Shown here piece by piece: positions 1 through 5,215 of a DNA stretch of 8,314 bases. Positions within the stretch are counted from its first letter, which is position 1, and each line of letters starts with the position of its first letter. Position numbers and translations under genes: made by a program. The DNA is from Betaproteobacteria bacterium. GTDB lineage: Bacteria > Pseudomonadota > Gammaproteobacteria > Burkholderiales > SG8-41. The stretch lies in assembly GCA_029883965.1 (NCBI GenBank), contig JAOUIN010000098.1:1-8314 (forward strand). Direction: 5' to 3'. A model generated the notes under the pieces. That model did not search any database and was not told where the DNA came from. It worked only from the letters and a program-made list of their open reading frames with translations.

Positions 1-109
1 TGTCGCCGGCCTGCACACCGAGCTTCGACGCGGACTGACCCGCGGCGGGGTTGACCAGGCGCGCGGACAGCGTGCGTTGGTAATCGCGCAGTGAAGGTTT
101 TTCAGCCAT
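1..109 (-). CDS. pilI: CheW-like adaptor PilI, N-terminal 36 codons only
   Basis: Only the first 36 codons are present; the gene continues off the left edge. The start is ATG at 109, and the peptide opens MAEKPSLRDYQRTLSARL, then reaches a Gly-Val-Gln-Ala-Gly-Asp stretch. This resembles the N-terminus of PilI, the CheW-like scaffold that couples the PilJ receptor to the ChpA kinase in the twitching-motility chemosensory system. The CheW fold itself lies outside the window. The call therefore rests mainly on position: third in the order pilG-pilH-pilI, 48 bases after pilH, same strand. The ribosome binding site is weak (GAGACAC-type). The alternative is another CheW-domain protein in the same role. 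The family is fairly secure from synteny and less so from the sequence alone. Confidence 0.72.
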   Translation of the reverse strand, partial: MAEKPSLRDYQRTLSARLVNPAAGQSASKLGVQAGD

Positions 110-157
110 AGGTGTGTCTCAGTCGCGTATCCCGGCGCTGTCGATAACTCCGACGGC

Positions 158-523
158 TCAGCCCAATGCCGAAATTTTCGACAGCAGGTCGTCCGGTTTG
201 ACCGGTTTCACCACGTAGTCCCGCGCCCCTTGGCGCAGGCCCCAGACCTTGTCGGTTTCCTGGCCTTTCGACGAACAGATGATGACGGGAATATCCTTGG
301 TTTCCTCGTCGCGCGTGAGCGCGCGCGTCGCCTGAAATCCGTTCTGGCCCGGCATGACGACATCCATCACCACCAGGTCCGGTTTCAGTTGCCGCGCTTT
401 TGCAATTCCGTCGATGGCGCTGTCGGCACCGAACACCTGGAAACCGTTTTTTACCAGCATGTCAGTCAGATGCTGACGGTCCGTCGCGGAATCATCTACT
501 ACGAGTATGTTCTTGATGGGCAT
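158..523 (-). CDS. pilH: Twitching-motility response regulator PilH
   Basis: A 121-residue single-domain receiver (CheY-like) with no output domain. Visible residues are the acidic pair D10-D11, phospho-acceptor D54 (in VVMDVVMPG), switch residue S84 (VIICSSKG) and K106 in the VKPV loop. PilH is known as one of the two CheY-type partners of the ChpA kinase in the type IV pilus chemosensory pathway, where it modulates pilus retraction and cAMP signalling. The start at 523 is set by AGGAGA at 531-536, seven bases upstream; another ATG at 528 is out of frame. It lies 20 bases after pilG and 48 before pilI, so co-transcription is likely. The length is normal for the family. The order pilG first, then the shorter receiver, then a CheW-like gene separates it from an ordinary CheY. 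Confidence 0.9.
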   Translation of the reverse strand: MPIKNILVVDDSATDRQHLTDMLVKNGFQVFGADSAIDGIAKARQLKPDLVVMDVVMPGQNGFQATRALTRDEETKDIPVIICSSKGQETDKVWGLRQGARDYVVKPVKPDDLLSKISALG

Positions 524-530
524 GGCATGG

Positions 531-536
531 TCTCCT
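531..536 (-). promoter_or_regulatory. pilH ribosome binding site
   Basis: AGGAGA on the minus strand, seven bases before the pilH ATG at 523. It decides between that ATG and an out-of-frame ATG at 526-528. Confidence 0.7.
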
Positions 537-543
537 AAAATTT

Positions 544-945
544 TCAGGCCGATTCGGTGTTGCCGGTGTAATCCAGCACGGTCCGGATCAGGTCTTCCTT
601 GTTGAAGGGTTTGGTCAGATAGCGGTCCGACCCGGCCAGGCGGCCACGGGCCCGGTCGAAAAGCCCGTCTTTGCTCGAGAGCATGATGACGGGCGTGGAT
701 TTATAGACGGGGTTTTGCTTGATCAGGGCGCAGGTCTGGTAACCGTCGAGCCTGGGCATCATGACGTCCACGAAAATGATGTCCGGATTATGGTCGCGGA
801 TTTTGGACAGTGCGTCGAAACCGTCTTCGGCGAGCACAACGTCATACCCGGCCTGCTGCAGAAACATCTCCGCGCTGCGCCGGATGGTATTGCTGTCGTC
901 GATGATCAGTATCTTGACGGCACATTTTTCTGAAGAAACACCCAT
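544..945 (-). CDS. pilG: Twitching-motility response regulator PilG
   Basis: A 133-residue stand-alone receiver domain with acidic pair D16-D17, phospho-acceptor D60 (IIFVDVMMPRLDG), switch residue S90 (VIMLSSKDG) and K112 in LTKPF. The DDSNTIRRSAE stretch after the first beta strand is typical of PilG. PilG is known to be phosphorylated by ChpA and to promote pilus extension and twitching in the cytoplasm. It is the first gene of the run pilG-pilH-pilI, with 20 bases before pilH. The start is ATG at 945, preceded by a strong purine tract. The first ten residues are a short extension before the receiver's first beta strand, and no better downstream start exists. In many betaproteobacteria a rubredoxin gene lies immediately upstream of pilG; none is visible here. 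Confidence 0.9.
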   Translation of the reverse strand: MGVSSEKCAVKILIIDDSNTIRRSAEMFLQQAGYDVVLAEDGFDALSKIRDHNPDIIFVDVMMPRLDGYQTCALIKQNPVYKSTPVIMLSSKDGLFDRARGRLAGSDRYLTKPFNKEDLIRTVLDYTGNTESA

Positions 946-964
946 TCCCCTTCCTTCCCCTTCC
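946..964 (-). promoter_or_regulatory. Iterated purine-rich ribosome binding region of pilG
   Basis: On the minus strand GGAAGGGG occurs twice (964-957 and 954-947), separated by AA and ending one base before the ATG. The 3' copy is very close to the start codon; the 5' copy is about 11 bases away. Having both copies could provide more than one anti-Shine-Dalgarno register. Confidence 0.5.
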
Positions 965-1121
965 GCTTCACCTTGAGGGCGAACGAAAAGTGCACACGCT
1001 GTAGCAATGCGATATCTGGCCAGTTATTGTTGTTGCGAGCAGAAGGCGGGGTAGTACGCCTGCGCGGCTGATGCCGGATATTTCCTTATCGCGGCCAATG
1101 CGCAGTGCGCTTTACATGTGC

Positions 1122-1147
1122 GTCGCTTTCCGCGACTGCAAATGCAG
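1122..1147. repeat. Adjacent hairpin and palindrome in the pilG leader region
   Basis: GTCGC (1122-1126) and GCGAC (1132-1136) form a perfect 5-bp stem with a 5-base loop. It is directly followed by the palindrome CTGCA-AA-TGCAG (1136-1147). Both lie about 180-200 bases upstream of the pilG start and would be part of its transcript if it starts further right. No T-tract follows, so this is not an intrinsic terminator. Confidence 0.35.
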
Positions 1148-1240
1148 CTTTTCCCCTGTTGCAGATACGGAATTCAATCTACCGGTGCAAGCGATGCGGC
1201 ACAAATCTAACAAACTGTTAAGTTCGGCAAGCAGTGTTCA

Positions 1241-1287
1241 TGATTGCGCAAAAACAATACTTTTAAATACATGATGTTACGCAATCA
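1241..1287. repeat. 8-bp inverted repeat with AT-rich spacer
   Basis: TGATTGCG (1241-1248) and CGCAATCA (1280-1287) are exact reverse complements, separated by 31 bases that include TTTTAAATA. The arm-to-arm distance of 39 bases is near four helical turns, which would place two half-sites on the same DNA face. No function is known. Confidence 0.3.
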
Positions 1288-1346
1288 ACTGGAATTTAAC
1301 TGACCGCTGGATTAATCAGGCCTCATCGAATTGAAATTATCCAAAG

Positions 1347-1362
1347 TGTGACAATAATCACG
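1347..1362. promoter_or_regulatory. CRP/Vfr-like palindrome
   Basis: TGTGA-N6-TCACG (1347-1351 and 1358-1362) matches the CRP core TGTGA-N6-TCACA at nine of ten positions. It overlaps the stop codon of the cdsA-like gene and lies about 400 bases upstream of pilG. CRP-family control of type IV pilus genes (Vfr in Pseudomonas) is known. Action on pilG from this distance is inference, and a chance match is possible. Confidence 0.3.
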
Positions 1363-2299
1363 CGGACCACCAGTGGCGCACAATATGGAAATACACGGGC
1401 GCCACAACACAGACAGTAGCGACGCGGTCGAGCATGCCGTAGCCTTCAGCCATAATCCCCCAGTCCCTTACACCGCGATCGCGCTTCATCGCTGACAGCG
1501 CCAATCCGCCGAAGAACCCCATCAACGTGCAGGCCAGCGAGACCAGCGCCGCTTCTGTTACCGAAAACGGCGTCATCCACGACAGCAGCATGCCCAGCAC
1601 GACTGCAGAGGCAGTGCCGCCGACGAACCCCTCTGCGGTCTTGTTTGGCGAAACTTGAGGCGCAATCTGGTGCCGGCCGAAATAGCGGCTGCAGACATGG
1701 TGAAATATGTCGCCGCTTTGAATGATCAAAACCAGAAACACAATTAGGAACACGTTGCGGCCGTCATAGCCGGGGATGCGCAGATTCAGCAGTGCTGGAA
1801 TGTGCGAAATGCAGAACACGGTGATCATCAGCGCCCATTGGATGGTGCCGGTGCGTTCCAGGAAATTGCGGGCGTCAGATTTCACCGCGGACAGGATCGG
1901 CAGGAAAAGGAAGGCATACACCGGTATGAACACCGAATACATGCCGTACCATTCGACGCCGACCAGGAAATACTGAAACGGCAGCACGATAAAAAAAGCC
2001 ATCACCAGCGCCTGATGATCACCGCGGCGGGTCGGTGCAACGGTCAGAAATTCGCGTAGCGCAGTAAATGACACGAACGCGAACAGTATGAGAACCCCGA
2101 CCCGCCCGACAAGCAGCGCGAGACCGATGGCGATGGTCATGGCCCACCATGCACGGATGCGGATGTTCAGGCTGTCGATCAGCGAATGCGGATTGCCGTC
2201 GGCGACTTTCAGCTTGAGCCATGCACCCAGAACGGACGCCAGAACAAGAAGCGCCAGAATGCCGCCGGCCATCAGCCATGTGGTCTGGAGATGACTCAT
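1358..2299 (-). CDS. CdsA-family phosphatidate cytidylyltransferase homologue with degenerate signature
   Basis: A 313-residue polytopic membrane protein with about eight hydrophobic segments. CdsA enzymes make CDP-diacylglycerol from phosphatidic acid and CTP in the inner membrane. Family marks seen are APQVSPNKTAEG (SPNKT at 217-221) and the C-terminal signature beginning S269-A-M-K-R, with R278-D279 and D291-R292. The signature departs from the family form S-x3-KR-x4-KD-x6-GHGG-x2-DR-x-D: GHGG is replaced by G286-Y-G, so His is Tyr and one Gly is missing, and the final Asp is Ala294. The start is ATG at 2299, which overlaps the upstream acyltransferase stop (TGATG) and has GGGAG a few bases before it; ATG 2302 is the near alternative. 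It is coupled to the acyltransferase, as in other plsC-cdsA pairs. It could be an active divergent enzyme or an inactive paralogue of a main CdsA encoded elsewhere. Confidence 0.82.
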   Translation of the reverse strand: MSHLQTTWLMAGGILALLVLASVLGAWLKLKVADGNPHSLIDSLNIRIRAWWAMTIAIGLALLVGRVGVLILFAFVSFTALREFLTVAPTRRGDHQALVMAFFIVLPFQYFLVGVEWYGMYSVFIPVYAFLFLPILSAVKSDARNFLERTGTIQWALMITVFCISHIPALLNLRIPGYDGRNVFLIVFLVLIIQSGDIFHHVCSRYFGRHQIAPQVSPNKTAEGFVGGTASAVVLGMLLSWMTPFSVTEAALVSLACTLMGFFGGLALSAMKRDRGVRDWGIMAEGYGMLDRVATVCVVAPVYFHIVRHWWSA

Positions 2300-2958
2300 C
2301 ATTCTCCCGGCTGCGCCGATTCCTTCGTGGCCAGCAATGCCGCGCGTATGCGGCCGATGAATGAATCCTTGTCCTCCGCGGGCTGCAGTTGCAATGGCGT
2401 GCCGAAGCTGATCGAACACAGCAGCGGCACCGGCACGATTTCACCTTTGGGCAGCAGCCGGCCGAGGTTGTCCATCCACACCGGCACAAACTCGACCTGC
2501 GGGCACTGCTGTGCCAGGAAATAAATCCCGCTTTTTAACGGCAGCAGCAGCTCGTCGGTGGTGTTGCGTGTGCCTTCCGGAAAGACGATCAGCGATCCAC
2601 CGGCCTTGAGCGCTTCAGCCATGACATCCACCGGTTCGACCGCGCTGTCTTCACGGCTGCGTTCGATTACCACGCCGTGCAGGACCTCATGGATGATGTA
2701 GCGCTTGATCGCGCTGGCATTCCAGTAGTCGGCGCCGGCCACCGGCCGCGTTACGCGCCGCAGTTCGGCCGGCAGCGAAGCCCAGATCAAAGCGAAATCG
2801 GCATGGCTGTTGTGATTGCCGAAATAGACGCGCTGCACCGGAACCGGCGCGCAACCGATCCAGCGCGCCTGCGCGCCGGTGACGAGCCTGGTGAAGCGCG
2901 TCAGCGCCCAGGAGATGGCTTCCGGAACTAGCCGTCGGCAGATTTCTGTGGATTCCAT
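2299..2958 (-). CDS. PlsC-family 1-acyl-sn-glycerol-3-phosphate acyltransferase-like protein
   Basis: A 219-residue acyltransferase. The catalytic H-x4-D motif is NHNSHAD (H49, D54), and the second conserved motif is FPEGTRN (126-132). Both are diagnostic of the glycerolipid acyltransferase family, which moves a fatty acyl chain onto lysophosphatidic acid or a related acceptor at the inner membrane. The length is close to the usual 220-250 residues. The start at 2958 has AGGGG just upstream; an in-frame ATG at 2982 lacks a clear ribosome binding site, and the frame stays open to 3033. Its stop overlaps the next start (TGATG), so it and the CdsA-like protein are made together, consistent with phosphatidate production then activation. 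The acceptor is not determinable from sequence. The gene diverges from the plus-strand operon starting at 3181. Confidence 0.87.
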   Translation of the reverse strand: MESTEICRRLVPEAISWALTRFTRLVTGAQARWIGCAPVPVQRVYFGNHNSHADFALIWASLPAELRRVTRPVAGADYWNASAIKRYIIHEVLHGVVIERSREDSAVEPVDVMAEALKAGGSLIVFPEGTRNTTDELLLPLKSGIYFLAQQCPQVEFVPVWMDNLGRLLPKGEIVPVPLLCSISFGTPLQLQPAEDKDSFIGRIRAALLATKESAQPGE

Positions 2959-3017
2959 TTTCCCCTGGTGCGTGCGGATCATCTTTTGCCAATTGCGTTT
3001 CCGTCGCGCGACTCCGC

Positions 3018-3047
3018 ATTGTAGACGAGGCATAGCCGTGCTGTACA
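3018..3047 (-). promoter_or_regulatory. Probable sigma70-type promoter for the acyltransferase-cdsA pair
   Basis: On the minus strand TGTACA (3047-3042; four of six to TTGACA) and TACAAT (3023-3018; five of six to TATAAT) are 18 bases apart. The start point would be near 3011, giving a leader of about 50 bases. The -35 box is weak and lies against the 21-bp dyad at 3046-3066. Confidence 0.4.
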
Positions 3048-3066
3048 GTGTCCTTCATTGACACTG
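3046..3066. promoter_or_regulatory. 21-bp dyad between divergent promoters, probable operator
   Basis: CAGTGTC (3046-3052) and GACACTG (3060-3066) are perfect 7-bp inverted arms around a 7-base spacer. The right arm and spacer cover the -35 box of the rightward promoter (3058-3063), and the left arm touches the -35 of the leftward one. This placement suits a dimeric regulator acting on both directions. The regulator is not in the window. Confidence 0.55.
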
Positions 3067-3087
3067 AATCCGTCGCCTTTGTATAGT
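3058..3087 (+). promoter_or_regulatory. Near-consensus sigma70 promoter of the GlcG-cupin-aldolase-dehydrogenase operon
   Basis: TTGACA (3058-3063, six of six) and TATAGT (3082-3087, five of six) are separated by 18 bases. The expected start point is near 3094, leaving a leader of about 87 bases before the ATG at 3181. This is the best promoter by eye in the window. Confidence 0.7.
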
Positions 3088-3089
3088 CG

Positions 3090-3105
3090 GGCACGCTATC
3101 GTGCC
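3090..3105. promoter_or_regulatory. 16-bp dyad over the predicted transcription start
   Basis: GGCACG-CTAT-CGTGCC is a perfect 6-bp inverted repeat with a 4-base centre. It begins three bases after the -10 box. It could be a repressor site covering +1, or a hairpin at the very 5' end of the mRNA. Confidence 0.45.
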
Positions 3106-3170
3106 GGCATCGCGCAAATGCAGCCGGCCGGTTTCCATATCTGTCGACGCGATCCGCGCCCACCACTCAC

Positions 3171-3175
3171 GGAGA
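3171..3175 (+). promoter_or_regulatory. Ribosome binding site of the GlcG/HbpS-like gene
   Basis: GGAGA ends five bases before ATG 3181. It fixes that start in a frame that is open as far back as 3058. Confidence 0.75.
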
Positions 3176-3180
3176 AACTC

Positions 3181-3609
3181 ATGTCTAAAATCACGCTGCA
3201 GCAGGCCAATACCATTATCGAAAAAGCGTTCGCCAAAGCGAAAGAAACCAAGGTCAAGCCGCTTGCGGTCGTGGTGCTCGACGATGCCGGTCATGTGGTC
3301 GCCGCGCAGCGCCAGGACACCGCTACGATGTTCCGTTTCGACGTTGCTCTGGGCAAGGCCTGGGCGGCGGTCGCGATGAGCTGTTCCAGCCGTGCACTGG
3401 CTGGACGCGCCAAGGAGAACCCCAATTTCATGATTACGCTGGCCGCAACAGCGCAGGGTAAATTCCTGCCACAGCCGGGCGCAGTGCTGATCAAGGATGC
3501 TGCCGGAAATATCCTCGGCGCTGCTGGCGCCAGCGGCGGCACGGGTGATGAAGATGAGGCCTGCTGCGCCTACGGCGCCGAACAGGCGGGATTAAAAGCG
3601 GTCATCTGA
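3181..3609 (+). CDS. GlcG/HbpS (DUF336) family protein
   Basis: A 142-residue protein covering one whole GlcG/HbpS-type domain. Visible family features are an N-terminal helix (ANTIIEKAFAKAKE), the strand VVVLDDAGHVVAAQRQD, the helix around ALGKAWAAVAMSCSSRALA, and a C-terminal glycine-rich turn, NILGAAGASGGTGDEDEACC. HbpS of Streptomyces is an extracellular haem-binding sensor and GlcG is encoded with glycolate oxidase; most members have no assigned reaction. No signal peptide is present, so a cytoplasmic site is expected. The usual GGVPI-like segment is altered to PGAVLI. It is the first gene of a four-gene run, 21 bases before the cupin, behind a strong promoter and two dyads. A sensory or accessory role for the operon's metabolism is inference. 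The family is secure and the function is not. Confidence 0.85.
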   Translation: MSKITLQQANTIIEKAFAKAKETKVKPLAVVVLDDAGHVVAAQRQDTATMFRFDVALGKAWAAVAMSCSSRALAGRAKENPNFMITLAATAQGKFLPQPGAVLIKDAAGNILGAAGASGGTGDEDEACCAYGAEQAGLKAVI

Positions 3610-3630
3610 AAGCACATCGGGAAACGGATC

Positions 3631-4086
3631 ATGGCGGAAAATACGGAAACCAAAACCAAGGGTGCAGTCAAAGGCGGCAACGGGCGCTTCATCTTCCCGC
3701 TGGCCGAGATGGCCAAGATCGAAGCCGGCACGGGTTATTCAACCGCAGTGGGGCCAGTGGTGGAGGGCGATCGCATGCAATGCGCGCTGGTGACCAAGCC
3801 CAAGGGTACGGGGTCGCGGCCGCATCTGCATCCCAATGAGCAGTGGAATTACGTGGTCAAGGGTACGCTGCGCGTCAAAGTGGGGGATGGTGAGGAGCAG
3901 TTGTGCGGTCCGGGCACTCTGCTGTATTTCCCGGCGAACATCGTGCATTACACGATTGCGACGGTGGAGGAGGACGTGGTGTTTTTCGCGGTCAAGGATC
4001 TGTCGCACGGAATCATCGGCAAGGCTGCTGATGGCACGATGGCCGGCGGGCATTTCGATCCCGGCCACGAACCCAAGCCCGCCTGA
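3631..4086 (+). CDS. Single-domain cupin protein
   Basis: A 151-residue protein with one conserved beta-barrel cupin domain at about residues 45-120. Motif 1 is G59-x5-H65-x-H67-x2-EQ71-x6-G78; motif 2 is PGTLLYFPANIVH with H106. The likely metal ligands are H65, H67, Q71 and H106. Gln replaces the classical Glu, as in known HHQH cupins such as KdgF, so loss of metal is not implied. The first 18 residues are polar and Lys/Gly-rich, and the C-terminus (HFDPGHEPKPA) is probably flexible. Substrate is unknown: the family includes isomerases, dioxygenases and ligand sensors. The ATG at 3631 follows a weak purine-rich site. The stop overlaps the aldolase start (TGATG), so the two proteins are translationally coupled and probably act in the same pathway. 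Confidence 0.85.
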   Translation: MAENTETKTKGAVKGGNGRFIFPLAEMAKIEAGTGYSTAVGPVVEGDRMQCALVTKPKGTGSRPHLHPNEQWNYVVKGTLRVKVGDGEEQLCGPGTLLYFPANIVHYTIATVEEDVVFFAVKDLSHGIIGKAADGTMAGGHFDPGHEPKPA

Positions 4087-5201
4087 TGCCGCGAATTCCT
4101 CCCGCCTGGCCGGGTATGGCGCTGGCCGACTTGGATACGCCATCTCTGATTCTCGATCTCGACGCATTCGAGCGCAATCTGCAGCGCCTGCCCGAGTCGC
4201 TTGCAGGCCGGCAGATCATGCTGCGGCCGCACGCCAAAAGCCATAAATGTCCGCAGATCGCGCTGCGCCAGATTGCGCTCGGTGCCGTCGGCGTGTGCTG
4301 CCAGAAGGTCAGCGAAGCCGAGGCCATGGTCGAAGGCGGAGTCCAAGACGTGCTGGTGGCGAATGAAGTGGTCGGCGCGGCCAAACTGCGGCGGCTTGCG
4401 GCACTGGCACGGCAGGCAAAGATCGCAGTGTGCGCGGATGATGCCGGCAACGTGGTGCAGCTCGATGCGGCTGCGCGCGAATTCGGCGTCACGCTGGACG
4501 TGCTGGTCGAGATCAATGTCGGTGCGAATCGCTGTGGCGCCGAGCCGGGAGAGCCGGCTTTGAAAATCGCTCAGGCAATAGCGACCTGCAAGAACCTGCG
4601 CTATGCAGGATTGCAGGCCTATCAGGGCGGCGCTCAGCATCTGCGCAAGGTCGAGGAGCGCCGCACGGCGATCGATGCCGCGGTGGCCGCAGTCGAGCGC
4701 GCTCTGGCGTTGATCGAGAAAGCCGGACTGCCCCGTGGCAAAGTCACCGGTGCCGGCACAGGAACATATCTGTTTGAAGCGGCGAGCCGGGTTTATGACG
4801 AACTGCAGGTCGGTTCGTACATATTCATGGATGCCGATTACGCCAGGAATGACTGGACCGAAAGCGGCATCCCGCGTTTCGAACACAGCCTGTTCGTGTG
4901 GACGACTGTGATGAGCCGCACGCGCGCCGACATTGCCATTGTCGATGCCGGACTGAAGGCATCGAGCGTGGATTCCGGCATGCCGAGGGTCGCCGATTCG
5001 GTTGCGGAATTTCTCAAGGCCTCTGACGAGCACGGGGTCATCAAGGTCAACGGTGCGGCGGGACTTGCGCTGGGGGATAAGATCAAACTGATACCCGGCC
5101 ACTGTGATCCGACCGTCAACCTGTACGATTACTACGTTTGTGTGCGTGGCGGAAAAGTCGAGGCCTTGTGGCCGATCACCGCGCGCGGCGCGGTCTGGTA
5201 G
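4086..5201 (+). CDS. Fold-type III PLP enzyme, D-threonine / 3-hydroxy-D-aspartate aldolase family (DSD1-like)
   Basis: A 371-residue protein with an alanine-racemase-like barrel and a C-terminal metal-binding domain. PLP lysine is K51 in RPHAKSHK. Other family marks are VLVEINVGANRCG, GLQAYQGGAQH, VTGAGTGTY and GSYIFMDADY. The metal site is G-H339-C-D341-PT: a His-x-Asp pair as in D-threonine aldolases, not the His-x-Cys zinc pair of eukaryotic D-serine dehydratase. Family enzymes cleave D-beta-hydroxy amino acids to glycine plus an aldehyde; BhcC makes glycine and glyoxylate from 3-hydroxyaspartate, and other members dehydrate. The start is taken at 4086 because it overlaps the cupin stop by one base; Met11 is the alternative. 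A dehydrogenase follows 14 bases later and could consume the aldehyde product. The exact substrate is not determinable. Confidence 0.88.
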   Translation: MPRIPPAWPGMALADLDTPSLILDLDAFERNLQRLPESLAGRQIMLRPHAKSHKCPQIALRQIALGAVGVCCQKVSEAEAMVEGGVQDVLVANEVVGAAKLRRLAALARQAKIAVCADDAGNVVQLDAAAREFGVTLDVLVEINVGANRCGAEPGEPALKIAQAIATCKNLRYAGLQAYQGGAQHLRKVEERRTAIDAAVAAVERALALIEKAGLPRGKVTGAGTGTYLFEAASRVYDELQVGSYIFMDADYARNDWTESGIPRFEHSLFVWTTVMSRTRADIAIVDAGLKASSVDSGMPRVADSVAEFLKASDEHGVIKVNGAAGLALGDKIKLIPGHCDPTVNLYDYYVCVRGGKVEALWPITARGAVW

Positions 5202-5206
5202 AGGGG
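5202..5206 (+). promoter_or_regulatory. Ribosome binding site of the beta-hydroxyacid dehydrogenase
   Basis: AGGGG starts right after the aldolase stop codon and ends nine bases before ATG 5216, so it supports that start. Confidence 0.6.
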
Positions 5207-5215
5207 TAACTGCAA

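Larger units (their letters stand above)
946..1357. other. 412-base intergenic region between cdsA-like gene and pilG
   Basis: No convincing gene is present. The half nearest the cdsA-like gene (about 1200-1357) is clearly AT-richer than the flanking coding DNA, as expected for a promoter region reading leftward into pilG, but no near-consensus -35/-10 pair was found by eye. It holds a CRP-like palindrome (1347-1362), an 8-bp inverted repeat with a 31-base AT-rich spacer (1241-1248 with 1280-1287), a small hairpin (1122-1136) and a palindrome (1136-1147). No hairpin plus T-tract terminator follows the cdsA-like gene, so read-through into pilG is possible. Confidence 0.6.

Noticed and set aside
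1183..1203. Possible sigma54 promoter on the minus strand (TGCCGC-N5-TTGCA)
   Set aside because: The essential GG of the -24 element is GC, so it is unlikely to work.
1071..1274. Plus-strand open frame of 67 codons in the gap upstream of pilG, considered as a small gene or rubredoxin
   Set aside because: No CxxC pairs, no ribosome binding site before the ATG, and no family resemblance.
1358..2419. Longer CdsA-like protein starting at 2419
   Set aside because: The extra 40 residues are hydrophilic, lie inside the acyltransferase coding region and lack a ribosome binding site; ATG 2299 is coupled to the preceding stop.
3948..5102. Minus-strand open frame of 384 codons opposite the cupin and aldolase genes
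   Set aside because: It is antisense to two genes with clear catalytic motifs, has no recognisable domain, and long antisense frames are common in GC-rich DNA.
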